A stretch of 64,000 nucleotides of DNA from Streblospio benedicti (GCA_019095985.1 CM032659.1:14157200-14221199); one strand, 5' to 3'. Counted from the first letter of the stretch, positions 21,077-32,560 are shown. Notes: generated by a model not told the origin, from the letters alone. Made by a program: numbers and translations.

Positions 21077-21292
21077 CACTTAGATGTGCTTTGTATGTGA
21101 TGTAGCAGTCGGTGGCTGTTCCACTGGTGTAGCCCTGCCTAACCATGAATTACTGTTTTAATGAGGGCGATATTATAAGAAGAAAGATATATGTATAATA
21201 CGTTTGGTGATTATATATTATAATATATATATGGATAAAATAAGTTCTACTGTACTTTAGAGATAATGATACGTGATTAATTACATTTGCAG

Positions 21293-21442
21293 ATATTCTG
21301 GTGGACACAAGTCCGCACGAGGCACTGGAAATTAGGAAAATGATGCAGTGTTGCTGGTTCTCTCGACCAAATAACATCAAACTATTTGAACCCGCCAAAA
21401 TACAGATGGTCCGCAACCCCAAATTACAATCTCAATTCGAAA
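21293..21442 (+). CDS. TASOR-like exon, module 1 N-terminal part
   Basis: 150 nt, acceptor tttgcag, donor gtaagt, phase 1 at both ends. It encodes ILVDTSPHEALEIRKMM and WFSRPNNIKLFEPAKIQ. One or more upstream exons must exist. An ATG at about 19160 giving MRKSSLA with a phase-1 GT after it is possible but unproven. Confidence 0.7.
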
Positions 21443-24400
21443 GTAAGTCCCACATTTTGAGAGACATTAGATATTCAAGTCAGAGGGTGGTTGGGGTGCA
21501 GCTTATTATTTTTTATTTTGAAGTGTTCTCAATATTTTAGATGTTGATCTTGACAGCTTTCTGCTTATAGTGGTGGATCTTGTAACTACCCACTGTGATT
21601 TATTAGATCAGAAATGAATGATTCATTTCAACATGTGTTTTTAGGTCGTATACTTGAACTACAGCAGAAGCAGCCAGCGGCTGATGTGGAGATTCAGGCT
21701 GGCTTCCTTGTCGAACAAAACCTGCCTCGCATCAAGGCTATGACCAAGAATGGCCTTCAAACTGCAGACAAAGGCTACAGCAAAATGGTTTGTAAAGCTC
21801 AGAGGTTTGCTCTCTTGTTTTTCACTGGGTTAACATTTCAGCTTAAAATGTGCATTTTCCAAAATATAAAGTCGTACTTCCTTACACTTGACATTGTATC
21901 GTACAATCATATGATTGATAATTGACTGACTCCATGTTTGTTTTTCAAAAGGCAGAGATTGTCCTGATTTTTAGAAATGTGTCCAAGTATAATAGTCGTG
22001 ATGATGTTATCCAACTACTTGTACTGGCAAAAATTTATTAGCTGCCCTCGAAACTGCTACTAGGTATGCAATGACCACCACAGAACCATTCCAATGTCTG
22101 AGGTTTCGCCTTGCGAAGTAAAATCTCAATACTGATCCAGTAACAGTATCTGGAGAGCTGGTGTGTGGCAACATAGCTGCCTGCTGCTTACCCCAGAAAC
22201 TGGGACACCCACAGTGAATCGATACTGAAATCTGGAGTGGCGGATGTCATATATATTTTCTTGCTTGCTGTAGGGCTACAGCTATGAGGGTGTGTATCTC
22301 TGTCGTTATGCCAACATTTGCCTGGAAGAAGCCATGAATCGACTGCCTCCAAACTGCTCTGTCATACGCATGATAGTGTGTAAGGTATAGTTTCTTTCTT
22401 TTCTTTTTTTATACATTTATTTATCTTTTGCATATATAAAGTTATTTTCATAGTATCTCTTATTTATTGATATATTTTTTCGTTTAATATTCATTTGGAA
22501 TTTTCATTTATTTTTTGCTTTTCAAAACAAATAAAATTTCAGTTTATTAATGTTGTCATAAAGATTATAGATGTGATGTTTTTTTCAACATCTGCCATAT
22601 TTCTTGTTAATTTGGTTTCGTTCCTTATCAAGATATCCGAATTTTTCGTTTATGTCACTATGTGTGAATTAGCTGTGTTTTTTCACCTTGACTTTCATTT
22701 AAACAAATACTTGTAATGTCTATTTGAATTTGTGTGTGCGGTTGTAATACTTTCGATCAACATTTCGTACATTCATGTGAGAAATGATATCCTTTTTAGT
22801 ACTTTTACTTTTATTTGTTGATGTGAAGTGTTCTGTTACAGTATATATTTCAACATTTTCAATATGCCTAAGTGTTTCTTTGTCACATTACAAGTACATT
22901 AAAGTTTATGTCACAAAGCTTTCTTACTTAATGCATGCATATTTTATCTTCGTTATTTTGGATTGTAAAGGATTATTGTACCAGTAATTATATAGTATAC
23001 AAATATGTTATTTATATGTTGGATAAGTGATAAACAATATTGACGTCTGAGTATTTTTATGAAGAATTGAATTAGGGACATGAACTGCTCAACCCCAAAG
23101 CAGATGTTCTGCTGAAGTGACATAAGTTGAATTTTGTCTGCAAAATGTTGTGCTTGTGTTAATGCGTGTAATGATTGGTGTTTTTAGGAAATGTAGTAAT
23201 TTGTAAGTATTTGCTGTTGGATTTGCATTTCTTTTTCTTAATTTTATCAATATATTATCAATGCTACAGTCAAAATACATAAAGTTACTGATATATGTAA
23301 CCAAGCTAATTTGCATATATTTGTGTTTGAAAAAGAGTACTTGTATTCATCCCTTAAATATGGTATCTCTGTGGATGCACCATGTCATCTGCTCATTATG
23401 TTGATACCTATCTAGTACTTTAAATTGCTCGGTAAGTACACTGAACAAAGTTGTGTGACTACCTAACTGTTGGTTGGGTGGTTTTGGTGAACTACGAACT
23501 GGAGTGCAGTTTTGTTTTTCAGTTTGAGAAGTAATTGATATGGAGCCTTTTAATATCTCAAAGTTAGATTTTAAAGATTAAGTGCATTTCATCAATACTC
23601 ATGCATAACGCTTGACTTTTATCATAAAACTTCACAAAAAGAAGATTTATTTGGTTTAGTTGTCATACGTTAACAAATTAGTAAAATGTTCATTTTTTAC
23701 AGGCATGTTTTATTTGGTTGTGCCCCACAGCTTCATCTACAGTACAGGTCCTATTATTCTTGTGCATAAAATGCTCTTTAGATCATCAAGATGTTCGGTC
23801 GATAACCCAATTTGAAGCCTAAGTCGATATGAACAAGAATACCATTATACGTTACTTGGTGTACTTTGTGAGAATCTTTCCAAGTTATGTCATAAAACAA
23901 ATTCTCGTGTAAGTACGGCATTTTAGTGTGAATCATTTCTAAAAATGTACAGAATTTTAAGTACAGAGACTGAATGAATGAACCCTAAATGACTTGTTAC
24001 CGGGAATAGAATTGGTGTCAAGACAATATGTAGTTAATTGTGTTATACGAATGGCACAAGAAAAGGCAAGTGGAAAAGTGTAATGTAACAAAGTGATAGG
24101 TTTGAGTGTTAAAAACTAAACCGGCAGAGGAGGTCTGGATTATCTGAATTTTTGGCTAATAGGAATCTGGATAAGCTGACCTTATTTTATATTCCCTCAC
24201 GAGTATCAAATTTTATCAATACTGCTAGCTATTGATGAACCATGTACAAGTTATTCTTTGAGTGTTTAACCTCCAATTATACCTATTAAAATTTGGTTTG
24301 GACGGTCACTGTCCACGATTTTTATTCATCTCTCCTCTGTCAGTGTGATCTCTAAATTCTCTAAATTCCAAGCCTTTAATTTTCCATTGCTGGTGCACTT

Positions 24401-27400
24401 CAAACACTTCCAATACCAGCTGGCAATGTCGTTTGGCCCACAAGTGACCATATTATAAATGTCAAAGCAGCGATGTTCTAGTCTTCACTCATTGTTTTTG
24501 CATTAGGCTGATCCAACAACAAACATTGAGTACATCCAGCAACGTCAAACTCCGAACCCGCGACTCTTGTTTGTAGGGTAGATTAAACCAAATATATATC
24601 TGTAGCTGCTACTGAACCTGAGATGTTTCTAGGTAGCAGGGACTGAACCCGAGATGTTTGTCACTATGTGTTGTAGTTTGTGCACGGACGGATTACCAAG
24701 GCGATCCCACGCTCCGCCCAACACTCAGAGTTCATCCACCCCACACTGGGCTTCGACTGTCACCAGCCGCTGCTGCCACCTAGTGACCAAGACACAAACA
24801 TCAGTGACATCTTCGACAAAACACAGGTGAGAAAGAGGCAAAAATTCACCCATGGTGTTTTCACAAAGCTGTTAAATCTATCATTTCTTATCTAACATTC
24901 ATTAAAATGCATTGAATACATTTGGAGATAGTCCCCTTTTTCGAATTCTCTCAAGTAACTGACACCAAGCGTGCTTTCTCCCCACCCTAGGTGTACCTGT
25001 ACGAGCATGACATGTACAAACAGCCTCAGAACTTCCCACGCCACGTGCTGCCTGTTGCTGTGGTCCACTTCACCGAGGACGGACAGTATACGCCCAGCAT
25101 GGACACACAGGGTGAGCTCCGCCATGGTCAGGACTAGCCACTCGTCCACTCGTCTTGACCAGTAAAACCTTGTGGAGGACCACTAGAATGTTTTAGCAAC
25201 TCGTCCTTTTGATGAGTAGCAATTTTGAATAATTTGTCATACAGGTATAGAGTTTGAACATGGAGGATGAGTACATTTTTTGCAGGACGAGTAGATATTT
25301 GAGGGTTTCTGGTTCTGCTGACGAGTAACACTTTTCTACCTAATCCTGACCCTGTCCGCGGCTCGAAGCACCGCTAGATCCCTAGCACTGCTAGCTGAAC
25401 TATTTAGCTAGCAGTGTTACAGTGTTACATATTTTGGACCAAGATTAAGCAGCTTCTTTTTTTTTAAATACAGAAGAATCTCTTATGGGAACACCTGGAG
25501 ACGTAAAAAGTATCGAAATAAGATAAGTATTAAAGGTGTCCTTAAAGGAGAGCTTCTCTTTATATACATGTATACTACTTAAAAAATTGGGAAACAAAAA
25601 GTTCAGTGTCTCTGACAGGTGTCCTTAAAAGAGAGGTTCTCTTTACATATTTAACTTAATGTCGTCTGCTTGTTCAGTGGACGTGCCTCTGGCAGCGGCG
25701 GTTGTTCCCGACAACGTGTCTGTCGTCACGGAGACGGAGGTTCTAGCGGCGCTGGGCGACGTCCCATCTCCCGGTAGTGATGCGGAGTTGTCATGGAAAC
25801 CAGCGCACGTACACATACTGCACAATACAGCACTCATCGCAAACTATGCAGGTGAGAATTGACACCGACAAATATACATACTGGGGACATACATGTTATC
25901 TTGTAATGACGGCGCGGGCTTTGACAAAGACTGACATGGCAAGTTAAAAATATTCAGGAAACGTATATGAGACATCACCCATCAAAACGCTGAATCAATT
26001 CCAAGCTCGGTGATGTTATTTTCAGGCAAGAAGCAAGAATTGTCAAATTTTCCAAATGCCGATACTGAGGACTCGTGGGGATTTGCCATATTTGATGCGG
26101 CGCATTGTGTTCTGCTTGGTCATAACGGCCTCACAGCTTACGACGACAGCTACAGTGCAATGGGGTAGGTCGGCATATTTTGCAATGAGACTTTTTGCTT
26201 AATATTACTATTAATTATAAATTACTATGTAATACACGCACACAATATAAATGTACGTGCGCACACATTCAAATGTTGATTCAAACAATTGGTTTTAATT
26301 TTAAATTATAAAATTTATTCAGTATCTTATAATAAGTTTATAATGATAAAACAACATTTAATATGTTCAATCAAATACATGTACAATACTTCAATATAAA
26401 TGAAAAATTATAGAAAATAAAAAAATATTTTTTTTTGCAATCTCCAGGTTCGGCAGTATGGGTGTGTATTTGTCTCGCCACGTGGACGTTGTGGTTCGCT
26501 CACATCTCTTCAAGCGGCTCGCTAATAAACAAAATGTCATGTACGTCCTCGTCTGCAAGGTACGTAAAACGACTAAGGTCTCTCACTGAAAGTCTGAAAA
26601 CCAAAATGTTTCCTTACCACATGACTACAATATTGAAATTGGAAAACAAATTACGCATATTATGAGCATTTCTACAAGCCAAGGGCTGCTTTTTCATTCA
26701 ACATAGTAATAACTACGGTTGTGTGTGCACTCCGTGTGTTACAGATGATGCTGGGACGGGTGACCAAGGCGATTCCGCGGGATCCCGGCGCATTCTCCTT
26801 CATCAAACCTACTGCAAACTTCGACTGCCACGAGTCACTGTTTGCTGTCACGGAAAACGACACGCTACAGCAGCAGTACGACCGATCCATGGTGAGTCCC
26901 AATCCAACGTGGATCCTTAATCTATGTGTGCACAATCACCTAACTAACAGCATGATATTTGTGTTCACATTGAAGGAGATTTTGGCGAGATTTCTGGGGG
27001 GATTTTTCTGGCGATTGACAGAAAGGACGATATTAATATGTTTTATTAAATTTCCTGTGTATAACACATGGGACTACTTTGGGACTATTTTTAGGTCTAA
27101 TACACTCAAATCTGTTTTGCTTTGCTATTTTTCAACATATGATACACAGGCCTACTTTTGTACTACTTTCAAGTGTGTAACACATGGGACTACTTTGGGT
27201 CTAATTTTAGATATAATACACTCGGAACTGAATGTACTTTGCTGTCCTACTGTCCAGTGTATGATACACTTTGGGACTACTTTCAGGTGTACCTATACGA
27301 GTTGGACGCGGCGGGACGGCCGTTTCATCGCCCACGGCAGGTGCTTCCTGTGGCTGTTGTCTGCTACACACAGGATGGACAGAAAGTACCAGGTAAACCT

Positions 27401-29624
27401 TGGCACAATAAACCAACATTGCCTTTAATTTTTGCATGAAATACTGAATACATTGGTTCAAAACCTAAAAGAATATGTTTAGAGAGATTTCTGATTTTGT
27501 TATTCGTCTGTCACAGGTTAGGGAACATTCAGGACAATTCATCTTGTCAACTCATTAACAAACAATACATAAAATCCCAAATTGGTCATTTATGGAAAGA
27601 AATTTAAACCAAACACACACTACTGTGCCAAACTGTATGTCGTCTTGCCTATCAAAGGCCTCTTATATGCAAAATTATCAATCTATTGAGCTGTTGTCTC
27701 TAACGAGATTGGATCATCTTAATCGACCGGTCCTACTGTATTAGACTAATAGTGTTTTCAAAGACTAGTGATCCTCTGTCGCGCGGTTGCAGGCTGCTCC
27801 AAGCTGCCGTCGCTGGCGGAGGCAGAGGCTGAGATTGAGGTCAATCCCACAGGTCATCTCGACCAGTCCTACTGTATTAGCATGGGACTAGTGATCCTCT
27901 GTCGGTTGCAGGCTGGCAGCTGCCGTACTGGCGGAGGGAGGCGACGCCGCACCCAGAGGGTGAGTGAAAGGTCCCAGGTTCAATCCCAAACATCTCCACC
28001 ATTCTTGTGTCACGGCCAATTTGAATGGTTTAATACACTTGTGCATTCTATTGTGCATTTTTGAATAAGAATAATGTTTGTGATTATTTATGATTTATAA
28101 GATTTATGTCATGAACAAATGAAATAAGATTAAATAACTCATTTTAACATTTTATTTACAAAAACTTTAACCCTTTTGTCTGATGTTCTTGAATATTTCT
28201 GAACATGATTCTTTTTACATTATAAATCATTCCTACATATATAACTTGAAATCTTGTTTACTGAAATTAACATGACATGTTTGAATTCAATGTGGGTTTC
28301 TGATGTTCATTCACTATTGTAGCCTTGAATAAATCATAAGATAAGTCAATGTCTGATTCACCCTCACTCGTAAATCAGATAACACTCTTGGTAAGTATGG
28401 GCTTGTTTTAAGTTTCGTACACAAATGACTATCCTGCTAGCAGAGTCTTGACATGTCTGCTTGCTTTGGTTGCAGTGCGGGCATACTGGGTGCTGCGGGT
28501 TCAAGTCCCCGCGATGGTTCTAGGGTGATCACCAACAGCGCTGTGCAGCCACTTATGATGAACATCGGGCGAGGTGAGACCTAATGTGCTGACAGCAAGT
28601 TCATGGAGTAACATTTTCCATGATAACTAAAAAGTGTTCAATATTATGAAAACCAATCAGAATAATATAAATTACATTGTAGATGTGGCAAAAAACCCCG
28701 TATCATTCCTATAATTTTTATTTTGATATTCATTACCATTTTTTAGTTATGATAGAAAATGTCACTCCATGAACTTGCTGTAAGCACATTAATACTTGTC
28801 TATACGAAAAACATTCTTGTCCTCATTAAGATTTACATATCCAAAATGAATCAATCACTTTATATGATATCAGCTCACAAATTTTGAGCATTAAATTGAG
28901 CCCTTGATATTCAGGATGGAATCAATAAACTTCTTGCAGTAAAATGCAATTGGGACTTACTTTTGAAGTGACTGAATACTTGTTCCACAAATTTTAACTC
29001 ACCTGTCTATGATCATATAGGACCATTATGGTCCTCTTATTACCTGTCCAGCCAGCACCGATGTTTTCAACTTGCCAGCCCTGGTGTCTAAGTACCTATT
29101 TTGGAGAAGTTTCCCACACTGTTTAGTACAACTGTGAGCGTCTTATAAAGGATGAACAAGTGTTTAGTATAATGCCTATACATCCCAATAGTTGTAGTAA
29201 ATATCTCATCTGTAACTCTCATATTTCATGTATGATACAAAGCGCAGGAAAAGGAAAATTACTGCTGGGTTATGTAGGAAACTTAAAGAAATACTTTTTT
29301 GACATGACGAAACATTTGCAATTGTTGCCAGGGGATTTGATTTCTCATTAAAATGTACTCATTTCTTTTGAAACTAATCCATGAATTCAGATTATGATAG
29401 AAATGTGAAACCGGTTGTTACTGGTTACAGGTGGTAAGAGCCCGTTCTCAGCGACAGATGGCGCTGGGGTTGGTGGTGCGGCTGCCTCCTCCTCGGCGAT
29501 CGCCAACAGCAACCCGCACATCGCCAGCAACCCAGAGCTGCAGAAGCTCATCTCACAGATCAACTCCAAGCCGTTTCCCCACGGGCAGGGGCGGGCGGGC
29601 GGCCGGGGCAGTGGGATGTGGTGA
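21293..29624 (+). CDS. TASOR-like protein with two DUF3715 pseudo-PARP modules, 5' uncertain
   Basis: Exons: 21293-21442, 21645-21787, 22274-22384, 24677-24826, 24991-25111, 25678-25851, 26026-26164, 26448-26559, 26745-26891, 27287-27392, 27793-27852 and 27912-27959 (both tentative), 29431-29624. All borders are GT/AG and all phases agree, giving about 530-550 residues plus an unknown N-terminus. Module 1 contains GVYLCRYANI, VCKFVHGRITKAI, FDCHQPL, VYLYEHD and RHVLPVAVVHFTEDG. Module 2 repeats these as GVYLSRHVDV, VCKMMLGRVTKAI, FDCHESL, VYLYELD and RQVLPVAVVCYTQDG. Human TASOR has the same order (MGVYLSRYADLL, YYFYEYG, RPRHVCPYAVVSF). In TASOR this fold is an inactive PARP domain needed for HUSH silencing; TEX15 carries a relative. 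The C-terminal exon is Ser/Ala/Gly rich and ends in RGSGMW, so the protein is far shorter than TASOR and lacks its later domains. Function as a chromatin silencer is inferred. Neighbour: a class IIa HDAC upstream on the same strand. Confidence 0.72.
21645..21787 (+). CDS. TASOR-like exon, module 1
   Basis: 143 nt, acceptor ttttag, phase 1 in and 0 out. It encodes RILELQQKQPAADVEIQAGF and NGLQTADKGYSKM. It precedes the glycine-tyrosine motif of the fold. Confidence 0.75.
22274..22384 (+). CDS. TASOR-like exon, module 1 core
   Basis: 111 nt, phase 0 at both ends. It encodes GYSYEGVYLCRYANICLEEA and SVIRMIVCK, the best-conserved strand-helix segment of the pseudo-PARP fold. Confidence 0.8.
22385..24676 (+). 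other. long intron of the TASOR-like gene
   Basis: About 2.3 kb, AT-rich, with no exon or clear repeat seen. A short direct repeat (GAACCTGAGATGTTTCTAGG and GAACCCGAGATGTTTG) lies near 24615-24660. Confidence 0.6.
24677..24826 (+). CDS. TASOR-like exon, module 1
   Basis: 150 nt, phase 0 at both ends, donor gtgaga. It encodes FVHGRITKAIPRSAQHS and GFDCHQPLLPPSD. It matches exon 26745-26891 of module 2 in position and phase. Confidence 0.8.
24991..25111 (+). CDS. TASOR-like exon, end of module 1
   Basis: 121 nt, phase 0 in and 1 out. It encodes VYLYEHDMYKQPQNFPRHV and LPVAVVHFTEDGQYTP. Counterpart of exon 27287-27392. Confidence 0.82.
25678..25851 (+). CDS. TASOR-like exon, linker and start of module 2
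   Basis: 174 nt, acceptor ttgttcag, phase 1 at both ends. It encodes VDVPLAAAVVPDNVSVV and WKPAHVHILHNTALIANYA. The upstream intron holds repeats of GTGTCCTTAAARGAGAG (25535-25645). Confidence 0.75.
26026..26164 (+). CDS. TASOR-like exon, module 2
   Basis: 139 nt, phase 1 in and 2 out. It encodes KKQELSNFPNADTEDSWGF and NGLTAYDDSYSAM. The end aligns with NGLQTADKGYSKM of module 1. Confidence 0.78.
26448..26559 (+). CDS. TASOR-like exon, module 2 core
   Basis: 112 nt, phase 2 in and 0 out, donor gtacgt. It encodes FGSMGVYLSRHVDVVV and VMYVLVCK; SMGVYLSR is also found in human TASOR. Confidence 0.82.
26745..26891 (+). CDS. TASOR-like exon, module 2
   Basis: 147 nt, acceptor gttacag, phase 0 at both ends. 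It encodes MMLGRVTKAIPRDPGAFSF and NFDCHESLFAVTEND. Confidence 0.82.
27057..27286. repeat. two tandem intronic repeats of about 115 bp
   Basis: Units 27057-27172 and 27173-27286 share ACACATGGGACTACTTTGGG, the TAATACACTC word and TATGATACAC. Each unit ends in CTACTTTCA, and the second one provides the acceptor (ctttcag) of the next exon. Confidence 0.75.
27287..27392 (+). CDS. TASOR-like exon, end of module 2
   Basis: 106 nt, phase 0 in and 1 out, donor gtaaac. It encodes VYLYELDAAGRPFHRPRQV and LPVAVVCYTQDGQKVP. Confidence 0.83.
27793..27852 (+). CDS. TASOR-like optional exon 1 (tentative)
   Basis: 60 nt between ggttgcag and gtcatc, phase 1 at both ends. It encodes CSKLPSLAEAEAEIEVNPT and lies within the tandem duplication. 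Because exons before and after are also phase 1, it can be skipped without loss of frame. Confidence 0.4.
27912..27959 (+). CDS. TASOR-like optional exon 2 (tentative)
   Basis: 48 nt between ggttgcag and gtgagt, phase 1 at both ends, encoding WQLPYWRREATPHPE. It is the duplicate of the exon at 27793 but reads a different sequence because of small indels. No homologue is recognised. Confidence 0.35.
28582..28791. mobile_element. 210-bp MITE with about 50-bp inverted repeats, TA ends
   Basis: Left AATGTGCTGACAGCAAGTTC and the reverse complement of the right end, AATGTGCTTACAGCAAGTTC, continue matching for about 50 bp to the word ATAACTAAAAA. TA lies at both edges, fitting Tc1/mariner. No coding capacity. 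Confidence 0.8.
29431..29624 (+). CDS. TASOR-like last exon and stop
   Basis: 194 nt, acceptor ggttacag, phase 1 in. It encodes GKSPFSATDGAGVGGAAASS, a stretch with NPELQKLISQINSKPF, and ends RGSGMW then TGA. GC content is high for the region. No domain is recognised in this tail. Confidence 0.72.
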
Positions 29625-31290
29625 AAGGGCGGGGCCAGGGATGGGGCATTATGTGGTTAGAGGGAGGGGTCAGGGGAGGGACTGTACGATAAGAACAGGA
29701 ACAAAATGCCATTCAGTCGGTAGAAGCTTTGTTTGGGCCAGTGCATTATGAAACACTTGGTTTGGCTGTTATCATGTTTATGGTCTCTCACTAAAAAACC
29801 TTTTTGTACAGCCATGGTGGTTTGTTGCTGAAAGTTGATAGACTGGTGGAGACAGGTTGGGAGAGTTTGAAGGAGGAGAAAAACATCTGTTCAAACTGAC
29901 TTGAAACATTCTGCATTCCAATTAGTTTGTAGATTTTGTGAAAGGAGAGAACAAAATTAACTTTTGAAGTGCTCTTATAAATATTTGTTAAAAAGTCAAA
30001 AGATATTGGTAAGATATTAGCAGAGTTGTAAACGATCTGTGACACATGGAAGTGAACAATTTTTGTGTACAGTATTAGTGATGTCTTTCGTTATATCAAT
30101 GTCTTAGATTTTTTAAATATAATAATATAAACTTATCCATCATTTTCTAGCACTACATGGTAGCTTTTATTTTCTTTGAACATTGTGATATTTCCATCTT
30201 GGAACACTGCTTATGTGACCATGTCAATTGTCATTTGAAAGCAACTGAAATGTTCGAATGGATGCAGTATAAATATAGAATACTTGAGAAAACAAAGCGG
30301 ATAATTACATTTAAAGCTTTGTTCGTGATGAAGTTATATAATTCTCACTTGCATGTGACAATTTTTTCAAATGTTTCCAATGTTCTTGAATTTAATGTTT
30401 TTTGAAATATGAAAATGCTATTATTTAATATACATAGAATTGAAATATTGTGCAAATCATGTAAAACTATACATAAATCTGAGGAGAGATAACCCCTTAT
30501 CTGATAAAACTGACCATATTTTGGAACTTTTTGACTAAGAAGGTTTTTTCACACATATTATGTTAAGTCAATCTACAAAAAATATTAAAAGAATAACATT
30601 GTTGAGGTACATGTAATATGTATCTGCATTATAATGTATGACTATATTGAGGACTATTGGGCCAGTATAAGTAGAGCCAGTAACTACTTCCCATATTTAT
30701 CCGTTTTCATTGTTCTATTTCATTTAGTGTGGCTTTTTCTTATGTGTGTATATTGTTACATTCTTTTTAAATTTTAAACAATTTTAACACTATTGATTAC
30801 AAAAATTACATGTACCAATCTGTGCAGTGACTGTAATTTGCCATGTGAATTTTAAATTATCTTGTCCAATGTTATAGTTCGACTAAGTAAGATTTTTGTG
30901 CAAAATCTTGATAGTTATTTTATGTGGCAATAATCAAATTTACTCGGTGGATTTTTGTCAAATTTTGACGATTATATGAGAAAACTTGAATTTTCCATAT
31001 TTCTCATCATGTTTATATGTTTACAAATAAGATTTATTTGTTTACCACAATATAATGCAATTGTTATACCTTTGTATTGTGGGGTTACGTTACTGGTAGG
31101 AATCATGGATTGGCTGTAAAATCAAATAGCACAGTTTCTCTCATCTCTTGGTCTTGGTTTTAGTATTTGGTTGTCAAATTCTCACTCTGGGAGACAATCA
31201 GTCTGCACATGATGTACTATAACTACTTTTACATTGTTCACAAATTTAAGTTATGGTTAAATGTTTTAGGATAAATAAAAATTTCACAAA
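29625..31290 (+). other. 3'UTR-like region of the TASOR-like gene
   Basis: AT-rich and without coding signal. AATAAA at 31274-31279 is a plausible polyadenylation signal. Confidence 0.45.
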
Positions 31291-31566
31291 GAGGTCACAG
31301 TGTTTCTTTTTTTGAAAACAAAGTTATAATACTGCAAAACCCTATAAATTTGCAGCCTTAAATATTCACTGTTAACAACCTACATATTTTCATGGCCTCC
31401 AAACTAAAATTATTTCTACCAAATGTAGGTTCTTTTAAATATTCAGATTTAGAAGAGAAAACTAATTCATAGAAAGCGGGAGACAACAGAGGCATACCAT
31501 GGGTCCCAGCATCATGATAGTACTAAGTAGTATACATGATCCCTCTCTCCTACTACTTAGCACTCT

Positions 31567-32560
31567 CATTTACAAACACTACCATACATATTATTTACTA
31601 ATACTACTTTACAGAAGGGTAGCTAACAATCACAAAGACCATGGTAGCCAGGTCATCTATTTTAGGATGGATTTATGCTCTTAGTATATACTTTATCGCT
31701 TCACATTATTGAAATAAGCCGACAGTTTTATGCAATCAGAATTTAAACATTTTCACTAAATTTCCAAGGCTTCATTTCTAACTACATTATGATAAGCATG
31801 TTGTTGATTTGCTGGATTTAGTTAAGTTTGGATTAACTATGGCAAACTTTGTTTAGTATTTCTAAAGGTGAATAATAAGGCCTGTATATCATCTGCAAAT
31901 ATGCTGCTGTAAAGAAAGTGGGCCAGAATATGGTGACCTGTCAACAGCAGCATGTCCATTTGGTGACTTGTAAAGGTTCAGGTGTAGTGGCTTGTTGACA
32001 AGGGATAGAGACAGAAATAGAACACACAAGTGTGGCAGAGCCTAATCCATCTGTGGTTAGAAGCTGGCCAAGTATGATCACTCTAGGCGTTTGGGAAGGT
32101 TAGCTAGTGGTCTAAGGTGCCTGTCCATACACATATGACTGGTCTGGTGTAAACAGATCGTGAGTTCGATTCCGTGACTTTCCAAAGCTTTACATGTCTA
32201 CCTGAATTCTTTCGCACTAGTACTACTCATATTGTTTGTTATACCATGTCACAGTAATGAAATAAATCAAATCAAGCATCAAATAAGAAATCAACCATAA
32301 AGCAAACCTACTAAATCCAGCTGATCAAAAACAACTTCCTGATTGTATTACTTACATACAAAGCTATGGAATTTTGTTGAAAATATTCAAATTGTGATTG
32401 TATAGGACTGTGTCAGCTTATTTCAACTATGAAAGAATAAAGTATATATTAGAATATAAATCCAGCCTAAAATGTATGCCATGGCTTCCCTGGTCTTTGT
32501 GACTGTTAGTTACCCTTCTATTTATATAATATGCATCGTGTAGTATTTGTAAATGAACCC
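31567..32560. repeat. long imperfect inverted repeat, arms of about 290 bp
   Basis: The left arm (31567 to about 31870) and right arm (about 32280 to 32560) are reverse complements with scattered changes. Shared words include TCATTTACAAA, AGAAGGGTA, TCACAAAGACCA, ATATACTTTAT and GCTGGATTTAGT. The spacer of about 400 bp holds a tRNA-like SINE head. Confidence 0.75.
32093..32183 (+). mobile_element. tRNA-Leu-like SINE head
   Basis: It contains an A box region TAGCTAGTGGTCTAAGGTGC, very like the D arm of tRNA-Leu (GTCTAAGGCGC), and a B box GAGTTCGATTC. The ends GGGAAGG and CTTTCC can pair as an acceptor stem. Arms in between are not clean, so it is a SINE or tRNA pseudogene, not a working tRNA. 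Confidence 0.55.

Larger units (their letters stand above)
27711..28005. repeat. tandem duplication, two units of about 140 bp
   Basis: TCCTACTGTATTAG, GACTAGTGATCCTCTGTCG and GGTTGCAGGCTG occur in both units, starting at about 27711 and 27853. Both end in CAATCCCA followed by CATCTC. The second contains CAGGTTCAATCCC, which resembles a tRNA B box, so a SINE origin is possible. Confidence 0.7.

Noticed and set aside
25140-25330. Clustered ACTCGTC/GACGAGTA words as a regulatory array
   Set aside because: They look like an eroded dispersed repeat within a TASOR-like intron; spacing is irregular.
26721-27428. 235-codon open frame on the plus strand
   Set aside because: It is two real TASOR-like exons plus read-through of the intron between them, which consists of tandem repeats with splice sites at both ends.
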